From the NCBI GenBank assembly GCA_024688685.1, contig JAILDX010000035.1:1-64000 (forward strand): a stretch of DNA of 64,000 bases. Direction: 5' to 3'. Numbering within the stretch: position 1 is the stretch's first letter; the number at the start of each line of letters is the position of its first letter. The notes under the pieces were generated by a model. The model had not been told where the DNA came from. It searched no databases and saw nothing but the letters and a program-made list of their open reading frames with translations. This DNA comes from Saccharofermentans sp. (GTDB lineage Bacteria > Bacillota > Clostridia > Saccharofermentanales > Saccharofermentanaceae). The position numbers and the translations under genes are program-made. Positions 32,730-41,466 of this stretch are shown here, piece by piece.

Positions 32730-34835
32730 ATGAAAAAGAGAGTAAGTCTGTTTATTGCATCAGTGCTTGCAGTTACGCTCGTCGGCGGCTTCGTCTGTCA
32801 GAAGAATGTCCGTGCTGACGGTGATGTTGATGATGATGGTTACGTTATCTTTCCTGAAGGAATTACAGAGATCGAGGATAATGCGTTCAGGGACCGTACG
32901 GACATCAAGGGAGTTATCATTCCCGATACTGTTCAGACAGTCGGTCGTAACGCATTTAACGGCTGCATAAATCTCGAAGAGGTCGTTATACCTGACGGCG
33001 TAAGCATCTACTCATATGCTTTCTACGGATGTGAAGGCCTTAAGAGACTGACGATGCCTCATAATACTGAGTACAATTTAAATGAAGGTTTTGAAAGCTT
33101 TGCAGGCTGTACAGGAATCGAGTATGTGAAGCTCACAGGTTCAGACCCGATCGACGGCTTGAACTCTACAAAGTGCAAGTTCACACCATGGAGCATCAGT
33201 GAAGCTGAGACTCTGACTGTCGAGCTGGATGACAGGATCACCCGTGTCGGCGACTATGTGTTCTGCGGATGTGAGAACCTTGTTTCGATATCCATGAGTG
33301 ACAATATTAACAGGATCGGCGAGATGGCTTTCGCTGACTGCACAAATCTGACAGGCGTTTTTAATATGCCGGGCAATTTGAAGAAACTTGTATACAACGC
33401 GTTTTTAAACTGCACAAGTCTTACAAAGGTTTCGATCATTGCAAACATGTCAACAATAGGTAACGAAGCATTTGTTGGTTGTACGGGAATAACGGCTGTC
33501 GTTCTCTCACCCAAGGTAACGACTATCGTAGGCGGCACTTTTAGCGGATGTGATCATATCACTGATATTTATTTCACAGGCACTGCAGCAGAATGGGCTA
33601 ATGTTACTATCGAGGCAAATAACGGCTCACTGGCTAATGCTGAGGTTCATTTCCTCGTTCCTGCCAGAGTCGTTTCCGGCAGTCTTGATATCAGAGAGCG
33701 CATTGGAATTAATTTCTTCCTTGATCTGCCTGATGCTTTTGTTGAGGAAGAAGGTTCATATATCGACATCAACGGTAAGACATACAGCATCCCTGAGAAG
33801 GACACTAAGGGCAGATATCCGTTCAGGTATTACATCGCTGCCGCAGAGCAGAGAGATGAGATCTATCTGACATGCCATCTGGGCGACGGAAGCAAGTACC
33901 CGCTTCTCGATAAGAACGGTGATGATGTTACTGCAGTAGGATATCCTTACTCCGGCGTAACATATACAGCTGATGCAAGAGCATCCGGCAAAGCTTCTGA
34001 CGAACTGCTTACCATGCTTGACCGAATGAATGATTATGGTCTGTATGCACAGGATTACTTTGATCACAACGCAGGCGTCGGCACGCTTTCTGATATCTCA
34101 AATGATATCCTCGACGTCTCGCTCATGACTCTCGACAGATTCACACCTGTCATCACAACGGCTGACGGCTCCGGTATCGTAAGATCCGGTTCGACGCTGA
34201 TGCTCGAGTCCGCAACAACGCTGACGCACAACTTTGTTATTAACGAAGGAACCGTGGATGATTACATCTTCCTGGTTGACGGTCAGCAGATCACCACTTC
34301 AACAAAAGGCTCGGTTACGCTTACTAAGGTAAACGGCAAGTACAGGATCACGATTTATAACATCGCTGCAGCTGAACTCCATTTCGTTCACGAAATAGTA
34401 GTCACAAACCTTGACGGTGACGAACTCATCAGGATCGATAACTACAGCCCTCTGAGTTATGCTCAGGTCGTAATGAGCAACTACGGTGAGAATCCGGCTA
34501 GTGAGAAAAATGAACAGTTCGTCCGTATGCTCCAGGCACTGTATCTGTATAACAGAGCAGCTGTTATCAATTTTGGTGTTGAAGATGATTACGTTCCGGC
34601 ACCTGTTCCGACAGACTCTGAGGAGGAAGTTTTGCTTGACGAGGAACCTGTGGAGCCCGCAGTTGAGGCTGAGGTGGCTGAGGAGCCCGAGGTTGAAGTT
34701 GCTGAGGAGCCCGTTGAGGAAGTCGACGAGGTTGCGGAGCCCGCAGTTGAGGAAGTAGCTGAGACTTCAGCTGACGAGGTCGACGAGGTGGACGAGCAGG
34801 TCGAGCAGGTCGAGCCTGAAGAGCCCGCAGCTTAA
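32730..34835 (+). CDS. Secreted array protein 2: BspA-type LRR_5 repeats, shared domain and acidic tail
   Basis: 701 aa from ATG 32730 (MKKRVSLFIASVLAVTLVGG is a clear signal peptide; the upstream in-frame ATG at 32640 lies before the promoter and is unlikely). Residues about 40-300 are BspA/LRR_5 leucine-rich repeats of the form IPDTVQTVGRNAFNGC. Residues about 315-620 are the shared domain (GINFFLDLPDAF, PFRYYIAAAEQRDE, SATTLTHNF, LYLYNRAA). Residues about 621-701 are a tail almost wholly of Glu, Val, Ala, Pro and Asp. BspA-type repeats elsewhere bind host or matrix proteins. Array proteins 7 and 8 have similar tails. The terminator that follows is identical to that of gene 3. Confidence 0.88.
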   Translation: MKKRVSLFIASVLAVTLVGGFVCQKNVRADGDVDDDGYVIFPEGITEIEDNAFRDRTDIKGVIIPDTVQTVGRNAFNGCINLEEVVIPDGVSIYSYAFYGCEGLKRLTMPHNTEYNLNEGFESFAGCTGIEYVKLTGSDPIDGLNSTKCKFTPWSISEAETLTVELDDRITRVGDYVFCGCENLVSISMSDNINRIGEMAFADCTNLTGVFNMPGNLKKLVYNAFLNCTSLTKVSIIANMSTIGNEAFVGCTGITAVVLSPKVTTIVGGTFSGCDHITDIYFTGTAAEWANVTIEANNGSLANAEVHFLVPARVVSGSLDIRERIGINFFLDLPDAFVEEEGSYIDINGKTYSIPEKDTKGRYPFRYYIAAAEQRDEIYLTCHLGDGSKYPLLDKNGDDVTAVGYPYSGVTYTADARASGKASDELLTMLDRMNDYGLYAQDYFDHNAGVGTLSDISNDILDVSLMTLDRFTPVITTADGSGIVRSGSTLMLESATTLTHNFVINEGTVDDYIFLVDGQQITTSTKGSVTLTKVNGKYRITIYNIAAAELHFVHEIVVTNLDGDELIRIDNYSPLSYAQVVMSNYGENPASEKNEQFVRMLQALYLYNRAAVINFGVEDDYVPAPVPTDSEEEVLLDEEPVEPAVEAEVAEEPEVEVAEEPVEEVDEVAEPAVEEVAETSADEVDEVDEQVEQVEPEEPAA

Positions 34836-34858
34836 GTTATTTGTTTTGATTAATTTGA

Positions 34859-34885
34859 GAAGGCAGCCTGCGGGCTGCCTTTTTG
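34859..34885 (+). terminator. Rho-independent terminator (array gene 2)
   Basis: AGGCAGCC-TGCG-GGCTGCCT followed by T5. The stem-loop is identical to the one after array gene 3 at 37664. Confidence 0.9.
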
Positions 34886-34892
34886 TATTGCA

Positions 34893-35012
34893 GATTTTTT
34901 GGCATCTGTGTTAATAAAATTAACACAAATCAGCTATTATTTGCGACTCGCAAATTTTCAGAGTTTTGTGTTAGAAAAATTAACACAAAGTGGCTGTTTT
35001 TCTGCAACAGCC
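34893..35012 (-). repeat. Family A palindromic repeat, copy A4
   Basis: TTTTTTGGCATCTGTG, hairpin TGTGTTAATAAAATTAACACA, palindrome TTTGCGACTCGCAAA, TTTTCAGAGT and hairpin TTTGTGTTAG...TTAACACAAA, ending CTGCAACAG. It matches A2 in opposite orientation. It sits exactly between a terminator and a promoter that are only 13 bp apart at the equivalent gene 3/gene 4 junction, so it looks inserted. Confidence 0.85.
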
Positions 35013-35026
35013 CACGGTACTCTCAT

Positions 35027-35055
35027 TTGATACCTTCCATTATCCGTGCTAAACT
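35027..35055 (+). promoter_or_regulatory. Array-type promoter (gene 3)
   Basis: TTGATA (35027-35032), 17 bp, TAAACT (35050-35055), just after repeat A4. Confidence 0.6.
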
Positions 35056-35088
35056 GAATCACATAAAACAATAAAAGAGGCGCCATTT

Positions 35089-37647
35089 ATGTCATTCAAA
35101 ATCAAGAAGTTTATTTCAGTGCTAATTTCCGCAGTGATGGTTACTGCCATGTTCCTTCAGCCCGTGTCTGCGGCTGGCGGTCAGATCAGTTTCGAGGTTG
35201 AGTATAGGCAGACTGATGCGAGGAGTATGCTCGACATGCTGAATGATTGGAGGACGAGCGGCACTGCATGGTACTGGAACAGCACGAATACGGCGAAGGT
35301 CAACACCGGGGTTTTGCCGGCGATGACGTACGATTACAATCTTGAGCAGATCGCCATGCAGCGCGCTCGGGAGATCATTCTCAGCTGGGGGCATCAGAGG
35401 GCGGACGGGCGCTCTTTCCAGTCGTGGGCGGCGACCGACAGTTATGACGGGACAAAGACAGTAGCGGAGAACATCGCGGGCGGTTCGGCGAGAACGGATG
35501 CGGCTGCGGCTTTCGAGGGGTGGCAGGAGACGAATGCGAACTACAGCGGTCAGGGTCACAGACGTACGATGCTGGACAGTGAGTATACGGCGGTCGGTAT
35601 CGCGCACATTTACTATAACGGAACGCATTACTGGGTGCAGGAGTTTGGCTATTCAAACAGTGGAGCTTCTGCGTTCTCGGCGGTTGACAGGACGATGTCC
35701 GTCAGTGTTTATTATGGCAGCCAGACGCTGAAATACACGATAGACAGTGAGTACAGTTTCCTGGATCATAACCGCTCGATGGATTGCGGCGATTATGATT
35801 TCCTGCCGTCGTGCAATGTTGTGGCGGAGATTGTTTCGTCAACAGTGACGGGCGTTGTAGTTCCGTCGACCGGTGGCACGTGGACGTCGTCCAACCCGTC
35901 GGTGGTGAAGATAGAGGGCAACAAGTATTACGGACTTGCGGCCGGCACATCTGTCATGACGTATTCGGCGGTGGTTAACGGCAACACGGTGTCCAAGTCG
36001 ATGACAATGACAGTCAATGCGGCCACGGATATAAGCAGTGCAAAGGTTACATGTGAGAGCGGATTGATGTACACCGGCAGCGAAGTCTGCCCGGAGGTTA
36101 CAGTTACACTCAATGACCAAACGCTGACAGAGGGCGTCGATTACAGTCTCTCATTCACGAACAATGTCGCACCCGGGTTTGCGAGGGGAACGATAACCGG
36201 TCTTGGACAGTTTGCAGGTTCATCAAAGACTTTCTCTTTCTACATTATGGCCTGCCACATTTATTATCCTCTTTCAACCGCTACGATATCATCTCAGGAA
36301 TATACGGGCGATCCCATTGTGCCTTCGCTCAATCTGACATACAACGGAATGACACTGGTCGAAGGTACGGATTACGAGGTTGAGGCTTCTAACAACACTA
36401 ATGTCGGAGCTGCCAATATAACAATTACAGGCTTAGGCAATTATAATGGTTCGTGCGACACGCAATTCTACATCACAAAGCGAAACGTATCCAACACCAC
36501 TGTCAGCCCGATCCCTGACCAGACATATACCGGATCGGCAATAACACCGTCGGTTACTATAACTAATGGTACCAGGACTCTGACCGAGGGTACGGATTAT
36601 ACTGTAAAGTATTCTTCCAATACTGCCGTCGGTACGGCTATTGTTACCATAACCGGAACGGGCAATTACAGAGGAACGAGGCAGGAGTCATTTAAGATCG
36701 TTGATCCGGCGGCGGCAGTTACTCCCGCGAAAGTGGTTTCGAGCAGCCTTGCGGTGGAGGACAGGGTCGGGGTCAATTTCTATTTGACATTGCCTGAAGC
36801 AGTCCTGAACTCGAATGGCGCTTATATTCAGATAAACGATACGCAGTATGGTATTCCTGCAGCAGATGCCCGCGGCCGTTATCCGTTCAGGTATTACATC
36901 GCTTCCGGTGAGCAGAGGGACGAGCTTGTCTTAAGCGTTCACCTTGACGACGAAAACGTATATCCGCTTCAGGATAAGAACGGTCTGGATGTAACATCGA
37001 CAGGGTATGTCTATACGGCTGTCACATATACCGATGATGCCCGTGCCGGCGGTGCGGGCGCAGGTCTGATCGGCCTGCTGGAGCGTCTGAATGACTTTGG
37101 CAAGTTCGCGCAGATATATTTTAACCACAGCGCTGACCTCGGTTCTTTAAGTGACCTCGCAGATGATGTCAGCGGAGTAACACTGACGACTCTGAACCAG
37201 TATGCTCCCGTCATCACGACAGCACCGAATTCCGGTATCAGGAGATCCGGTTCGACGCTGATGCTTGAGTCGGCAACGACACTTACGCATAACTTCATCA
37301 TTGATGAGGGCTCTGTCGATGACTATGTATTCATGGTCAACGGCAATGTGATCACGACATCAACGACAGGTGATATCACACTCACGAGAGTTAACGGCAA
37401 GTACAGGATCTCCATCGGAAACATTGTTGCCGCACATCTTCAGGATGTTTACGAAGTAGTGGTTACGGACAAGGCGGGCAACGAGCTGATAAAAATCAGC
37501 AACTACAGCGCGATGAGTTATGCCCACGTCGTAATCTCAAGCGTCGGCCTGAATCCGGCAAACGAGAAGGATGCCCAGTTTGTGCGTCTGCTGCAGAGCA
37601 TGTACCGGTATAATGTGGCGGCGAGAGAGTATTTTGGGGTGAATTAA
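35089..37647 (+). CDS. Secreted array protein 3: CAP/SCP domain, Ig-like and MBG-like repeats, shared domain
   Basis: 852 aa. Signal peptide 1-29 (ending PVSAAGG). A CAP (SCP/PR-1) domain spans about 40-200, with the cavity residues His (WGHQRADG), Glu (AENIAGG), His (GQGHRRTML) and Glu (WVQEFGY). A bacterial Ig-like domain (WTSSNPSVVKIEGN) follows near 255-310, then three repeats of about 80 residues with the pattern Y-T-G-S and DYTVKYSSN ... GTGNYRGT (about 315-545). Residues about 549-852 are the shared domain (GVNFYLTLPEAV, SATTLTHNF, NYSAMSYAHVV, YNVAAREYFG). No acidic tail. Array protein 6 has the same plan. Monocistronic between promoter and terminator. Confidence 0.88.
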   Translation: MSFKIKKFISVLISAVMVTAMFLQPVSAAGGQISFEVEYRQTDARSMLDMLNDWRTSGTAWYWNSTNTAKVNTGVLPAMTYDYNLEQIAMQRAREIILSWGHQRADGRSFQSWAATDSYDGTKTVAENIAGGSARTDAAAAFEGWQETNANYSGQGHRRTMLDSEYTAVGIAHIYYNGTHYWVQEFGYSNSGASAFSAVDRTMSVSVYYGSQTLKYTIDSEYSFLDHNRSMDCGDYDFLPSCNVVAEIVSSTVTGVVVPSTGGTWTSSNPSVVKIEGNKYYGLAAGTSVMTYSAVVNGNTVSKSMTMTVNAATDISSAKVTCESGLMYTGSEVCPEVTVTLNDQTLTEGVDYSLSFTNNVAPGFARGTITGLGQFAGSSKTFSFYIMACHIYYPLSTATISSQEYTGDPIVPSLNLTYNGMTLVEGTDYEVEASNNTNVGAANITITGLGNYNGSCDTQFYITKRNVSNTTVSPIPDQTYTGSAITPSVTITNGTRTLTEGTDYTVKYSSNTAVGTAIVTITGTGNYRGTRQESFKIVDPAAAVTPAKVVSSSLAVEDRVGVNFYLTLPEAVLNSNGAYIQINDTQYGIPAADARGRYPFRYYIASGEQRDELVLSVHLDDENVYPLQDKNGLDVTSTGYVYTAVTYTDDARAGGAGAGLIGLLERLNDFGKFAQIYFNHSADLGSLSDLADDVSGVTLTTLNQYAPVITTAPNSGIRRSGSTLMLESATTLTHNFIIDEGSVDDYVFMVNGNVITTSTTGDITLTRVNGKYRISIGNIVAAHLQDVYEVVVTDKAGNELIKISNYSAMSYAHVVISSVGLNPANEKDAQFVRLLQSMYRYNVAAREYFGVN

Positions 37648-37663
37648 GATAAACTGTTTTAGG

Positions 37664-37688
37664 AAGGCAGCCTGCGGGCTGCCTTTTC
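37664..37688 (+). terminator. Rho-independent terminator (array gene 3)
   Basis: AGGCAGCC-TGCG-GGCTGCCT then T4. It is a copy of the terminator at 34859, evidence that the duplicated units include their terminators. Confidence 0.88.
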
Positions 37689-37699
37689 TATTTCTTTGA

Positions 37700-37728
37700 T
37701 TGATAAATCTAATACTCCATATTAAAAT
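37700..37728 (+). promoter_or_regulatory. Array-type promoter (gene 4)
   Basis: TTGATA (37700-37705), 17 bp, TAAAAT (37723-37728); the gene's CGGAGG binding site lies about 25 bp further on. Confidence 0.6.
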
Positions 37729-37761
37729 AAGTTAATCATTGATTCTCACCCGGAGGTCCAT

Positions 37762-39504
37762 ATGTTTAAGCGTTTGACCAGTACTTTTCTTGCAGTAGTG
37801 CTTGCAGCAAGCTGTCTGTTCTTTATCCCGAACGATGTTAAGGCAGCAACACAGCTGCAGCTTGGAACAAATTACGCTCCCAATAACAGCGATTCGATGG
37901 CCGTCTTGGAGTTCTCATACACATCGGCGGTAAGCAGATACTATGTTGTTGAGGTCGACTGGATCTCGTCTCCGTGCTGGCTGAAGTCTGATACCAACTG
38001 CAATATGGTCCCTATTCTGCCCGCGACCGCTGATCCCGATGATTTTACAGTCTTTAAGATCGAGGCAGGAGAGACGCTGACTCTGGAGGTTTATGCAGCT
38101 GGTAATTCGAATGGTTCTTTTAAGTTCTCCGTTCTTGACGATTACTACGGTTTTGAGTATACGACTGAGTATCTTCAGGATGTTGAGTACGGCAAGGATT
38201 TCACTTTTGGTCTGGAGCCTGTCTGCACAAAACCTTATGAGGTAAGTTACTATTGGACTGCTTTCGACCGTAATCTGGAAGCGGACTGGGGAATACCGGG
38301 TACCGGTACCAGCATCACAGGAAACACAAAAGATTTCTTCTATCCGTACGACGACACTGAACACCCTGAATATTCGAGGTATGTTCCCGGATATCCTGAC
38401 GGTTCCGGCTACGGCTATGTAGATAGTAGTTCATTCTTCTTCTATGGCGGAACAGCAGCAGAAATGCGTGAACATCTTTATAACGTAGGTCGTACGATGT
38501 GCTGTGAACTCACGTTTAACATTGACGGAAATACATATATCAAGTATGCCGATTTCCTCGTTTATCCTCAGGTTCCCGACAATACGGCGAAGATACTCTC
38601 GAGAAGTCTGGCTCTGAATGGTTACATCATGTTGAACTTCTACGTCCATCTGCCTGATGAGTTTGTTCAGGACCCAGGTGCGTATGTCACGATGAACAAT
38701 CAGGTTATGGAAATTCCTGAGCCTATTAACGATCGTTATTTATTCTCTCTCGGCATGGCAGCTCCGCAACAGACTGATGATGTCACGATAAAACTCTTCT
38801 CCGGAGACGGAACCAATTATCCGCTCGTAGACAAGGATGGCAATGACTGCACTTCAGGCTATACTTTCACGATCCGTGATTACGTTGAAATTGCCAATCA
38901 GTCACTGAATCCGAATACTCAGAGATTACTGCTCTCGATGCTGAATCATATGACCGAATATGGTAAGTATGCGCAGGTGAGTTTCAATTATAAGGCTGAT
39001 CCGGCTCCCGTATTTGACAGCACGATCGCAAATGAGGTCAGCAATGTCACCCAGGACACTATAAGCAGTTATGCTCCGGTTATCAACAAGGTCAACACAA
39101 CAGAGGACATCTCTTACAGGTCACTGACTCTTGATCTTGACACTTGCACGCGTCTTAATATCTATTTTGATCTTAAGAATAATAAGTCGATAAATGATTA
39201 CAAGTTCTACGTTGACGGTAATCAGATCACTTCATCAACAACAGGCAAAGTCCTTCTTACTCAGAACGGAACACGCTGCTGTCTGACCATCGATGATATT
39301 GCTGCTGCATATCTTGGCAATGCTCATTCTTTTGCTGTCAAAGATGCTTCAAATAACACAATCGTCGACGGAACTGTAAGCCCTCTGAGCTATGCTTATA
39401 ATGTTCTCGGTTCAAGTTCAACCACAACAAGCGTTACGAACCTTAAGAATACTATGAGAAGTCTGTATCTGTATTACTTAGCGGCAGATGCATATTTTGG
39501 TTGA
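37762..39504 (+). CDS. Secreted array protein 4: unknown N-terminal domain plus shared domain
   Basis: 580 aa, the shortest member. Signal peptide 1-28 (ending NDVKA). Residues about 30-270 look like beta-rich extracellular domains but match nothing I know; no CAP, transglutaminase or LRR motifs are present. Residues about 278-580 are the shared domain (MLNFYVHLPDEF, MTEYGKYAQVSFNY, LSYAYNVL, LYLYYLAADAYFG) and are closest to array protein 1. CGGAGG precedes the ATG. The stop codon is only 3 bp from the end of the convergent higA gene, and no terminator is seen, so the toxin-antitoxin module may have landed here and removed the original downstream sequence. Confidence 0.82.
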   Translation: MFKRLTSTFLAVVLAASCLFFIPNDVKAATQLQLGTNYAPNNSDSMAVLEFSYTSAVSRYYVVEVDWISSPCWLKSDTNCNMVPILPATADPDDFTVFKIEAGETLTLEVYAAGNSNGSFKFSVLDDYYGFEYTTEYLQDVEYGKDFTFGLEPVCTKPYEVSYYWTAFDRNLEADWGIPGTGTSITGNTKDFFYPYDDTEHPEYSRYVPGYPDGSGYGYVDSSSFFFYGGTAAEMREHLYNVGRTMCCELTFNIDGNTYIKYADFLVYPQVPDNTAKILSRSLALNGYIMLNFYVHLPDEFVQDPGAYVTMNNQVMEIPEPINDRYLFSLGMAAPQQTDDVTIKLFSGDGTNYPLVDKDGNDCTSGYTFTIRDYVEIANQSLNPNTQRLLLSMLNHMTEYGKYAQVSFNYKADPAPVFDSTIANEVSNVTQDTISSYAPVINKVNTTEDISYRSLTLDLDTCTRLNIYFDLKNNKSINDYKFYVDGNQITSSTTGKVLLTQNGTRCCLTIDDIAAAYLGNAHSFAVKDASNNTIVDGTVSPLSYAYNVLGSSSTTTSVTNLKNTMRSLYLYYLAADAYFG

Positions 39505-39507
39505 TTA

Positions 39508-40590
39508 CTAAGAACCTGTCCGGGGAAGGTTAAGCCTGACCCGGTACCGGCTATACTTGGAATCTGGAATGATGCCTTCCTTTTGGAGTCTTGAGACTAC
39601 CACAAAGGGAGGCACATTTTGTGTGCGGGCGTACTCGGTTATGGCCGCATAAGTAAACACCTTCTGCAGTACAAAAAGATCATAGCTGTTCTGCTCCATA
39701 AGTGAGTCATTGGCAAATCTTTCTGCCGATTTATCCTCAGAACCTTTTGTGTCGGGGATATCTATAAACCATCCGGGACGCGAAATATCTCCGTTTGCTA
39801 TATGCCCCAGCTCGTGGAAAAGGGTATAGAGAAAAGTGTCTTCATTCTCGTCAGGGACAGGAACCGTCAGCTGATATGTACCGTCGTTCAGTTTTGCTAT
39901 GTATCCCTGAGCAGGAACACTATCAAAATTGTGTATAATATTCAGACAGATTCCGTAATTGCTGAAAACACTCTTCAGATCTTTGCAAATGTCCTCTGTG
40001 TCTGAAGTAATCGTGCTTTTGATCTCATTGATAAGATCGTTAAGCTGTTCCCGGGTAAACGGCCTGTCAGCGCGATTGTCTTCACTTATCTGTTTGCATA
40101 GGCACAGCCATGCGCCGAGAACACTCTGTTCTTTGACAGGATAATCTGCGACAAGCGTACTAAGGCTTGTCAGATTACTTACCCTCAGGCATCTTCTTGA
40201 CTCTAGGATGAGTTCATCCTCGCTCAAATCTGAGGGAAGATAGTCCAGCTCTGCCAGATAGTCTGTTATCTCGCTGATCTTGCGGAATATGTCTTTCTCA
40301 TCTTTTTGTATACTGTCTGATTCGTTTATGCCGAGAAGCTCTGCATCATAATTGGCCTGGAGATTGAGCCAGAAAGATCTCGGTACGCCAAGTGAGTACT
40401 CAAGTCCCATCGCAAGACCTTTTGAGATATCTTTCTTTCCATGTATAACATCACTCAAAAATGCCTCGGAGACCCCGGATCTTCTGGCGAGTTCTTTCTG
40501 GGTGATCCCGCGTTCTTCTATTACATCTGAGATCGTCTCACCCGGATGTATCAATAAGTCAGGGGATATGCAACGATTCTTGGCTGCCAT
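39508..40590 (-). CDS. higA: HigA-type antitoxin fused to an ImmA/IrrE metallopeptidase domain
   Basis: 360 aa from ATG 40590, with AAAGGAG about 12 nt upstream. The N-terminal XRE helix-turn-helix (ISDVIEERGITQKELARRSG, SEAFLSDVIHGK) is of the HigA type (about 15-85). Residues about 215-300 carry an ImmA/IrrE-like zinc peptidase domain with HELGH in LFHELGHIANGD and a downstream Glu/Asp-containing segment (SAERFANDSLM). The protein would neutralise the toxin from the overlapping upstream gene and repress the operon; the peptidase domain may degrade a partner protein. The gene overlaps the toxin gene by 32 bp. Confidence 0.87.
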   Translation of the reverse strand: MAAKNRCISPDLLIHPGETISDVIEERGITQKELARRSGVSEAFLSDVIHGKKDISKGLAMGLEYSLGVPRSFWLNLQANYDAELLGINESDSIQKDEKDIFRKISEITDYLAELDYLPSDLSEDELILESRRCLRVSNLTSLSTLVADYPVKEQSVLGAWLCLCKQISEDNRADRPFTREQLNDLINEIKSTITSDTEDICKDLKSVFSNYGICLNIIHNFDSVPAQGYIAKLNDGTYQLTVPVPDENEDTFLYTLFHELGHIANGDISRPGWFIDIPDTKGSEDKSAERFANDSLMEQNSYDLFVLQKVFTYAAITEYARTQNVPPFVVVSRLQKEGIIPDSKYSRYRVRLNLPRTGS

Positions 40591-40897
40591 GATAATCAAC
40601 AACTCCTTTCAATTCGACTTCACTATAATCCAGTACACTTTCACCTTCTCCGACAGGAATGATGATCATACGAACATTACCTGTTATGTGAAGTGAGTAT
40701 GCTCCTGTATCTTTACCTGTCAGTGCCTCGGGATGGCCAAGATTCAATTTAAGAAAATCCTCAAATCTATCAGCCGCTTCAAGTCTGTTTATATGTTTTT
40801 TGATAGATCTTACCCATTCTTCCGGCAGTTTCTTCTTCAATAAACGGTAGTCTTCAAAATATCTTTCTACTCTCTTATCCGTATAGATAATGTGCAA
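40559..40897 (-). CDS. higB: HigB/RelE-type toxin
   Basis: 112 aa. Pattern of the HigB/'killer' branch of RelE/ParE toxins: N-terminal YTDKRVERYFEDYRLLKKKLPEEW, central FEDFLKLNLGHPEALTGKDTG and C-terminal VRMIIIPVGEGESV. These are ribosome-dependent mRNA endonucleases in characterised members. The start is TTG with GGAGG 6 nt upstream. The toxin gene comes before the antitoxin gene, the usual higBA order. Two operator-like repeats lie just upstream. Confidence 0.85.
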   Translation of the reverse strand: MHIIYTDKRVERYFEDYRLLKKKLPEEWVRSIKKHINRLEAADRFEDFLKLNLGHPEALTGKDTGAYSLHITGNVRMIIIPVGEGESVLDYSEVELKGVVDYHGSQESLHIP

Positions 40898-40922
40898 TTG
40901 ACCACCTCCAATATGTGTATTG

Positions 40923-40986
40923 AATTAGCCAATCGGTTAATTACAATTATTATATATCCAATTTGAAATTAGTCAAATGGTTAATT
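40923..40986. promoter_or_regulatory. Two operator-like repeats of the higBA operon
   Basis: A 20-bp site of the form AATTAG-Y-CAA-WNGGTTAATT occurs at 40923-40942 and again at 40967-40986, 44 bp apart (about four helical turns). Each is an imperfect palindrome (TTAGCC/GGTTAA). They flank an AT-rich promoter region (TATATA). They are the probable binding sites of the HigA-type antitoxin. Confidence 0.6.
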
Positions 40987-41011
40987 CATAAATAGCTGCA
41001 CTTCCCTTTGA

Positions 41012-41062
41012 TTGATTAAACTCCCGTCCCGTATTAAAATTGTCTCTATCAGTGATAGGGAG
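41012..41062 (+). promoter_or_regulatory. Array-type promoter followed by a tetO-like palindrome
   Basis: TTGATT (41012-41017), 17 bp, TAAAAT (41035-41040). Directly downstream, 41043-41061 contains the perfect palindrome CTATCA-G-TGATAG, extended to a 19-bp sequence that differs from the Tn10 tetO2 operator at two outer positions. The right arm overlaps the AGGGAG ribosome binding site of the next gene, so binding of a TetR-type regulator, or a hairpin in the RNA, could control it. Confidence 0.5.
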
Positions 41063-41070
41063 TTATACAC

Positions 41071-41457
41071 ATGAACAAAGACTTATTGATCATCATTGTC
41101 GCTGTCCTGATCGTTTTCGGGTTCTGCGGCGTTGTTTATTACAGAGATACAAACGGCGGCAGTACTGCTGAGACAACGGCGGTGACATCAGTTCCTGAGA
41201 CTTCTGCTTCTGATACATCGGCTGAGAGTTCCGGGGATGTGACTGACGCGACTGCTGAAACAACAGCTTCGACCGGTGAATCGGTTGAGACGGTTGAATC
41301 CACGACAGTTGAGTCAACTGCAGAGACGACAACTGAGTCTTCAGCCGCTGCCACAGCAGAGACAACAGCAGCAACTACTGAAGCAACTACAGCGGCAACA
41401 GCTGCTACCACGGTTCAGACAACCGAGAGCAGGAGCTGGGAATTACCTGAGATGTAA
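41071..41457 (+). CDS. Small membrane-anchored Thr/Ser/Glu-rich protein
   Basis: 128 aa. An N-terminal membrane segment (LLIIIVAVLIVFGFCGVVYY) is followed by about 100 residues of low-complexity Thr, Ala, Ser and Glu and a short end ESRSWELPEM. The body looks like a disordered, possibly glycosylated stalk outside the cell. It lies 9 nt upstream of array gene 5 and shares its promoter. Function unknown; a helper of the array protein or of surface glycosylation is conceivable. Confidence 0.65.
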   Translation: MNKDLLIIIVAVLIVFGFCGVVYYRDTNGGSTAETTAVTSVPETSASDTSAESSGDVTDATAETTASTGESVETVESTTVESTAETTTESSAAATAETTAATTEATTAATAATTVQTTESRSWELPEM

Positions 41458-41466
41458 GGAGTGACC

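Noticed and set aside
41093..41464. Overlapping frames in the Thr/Ser-rich gene region
   Set aside because: Low-complexity shadows of the 128-aa membrane protein frame on both strands.
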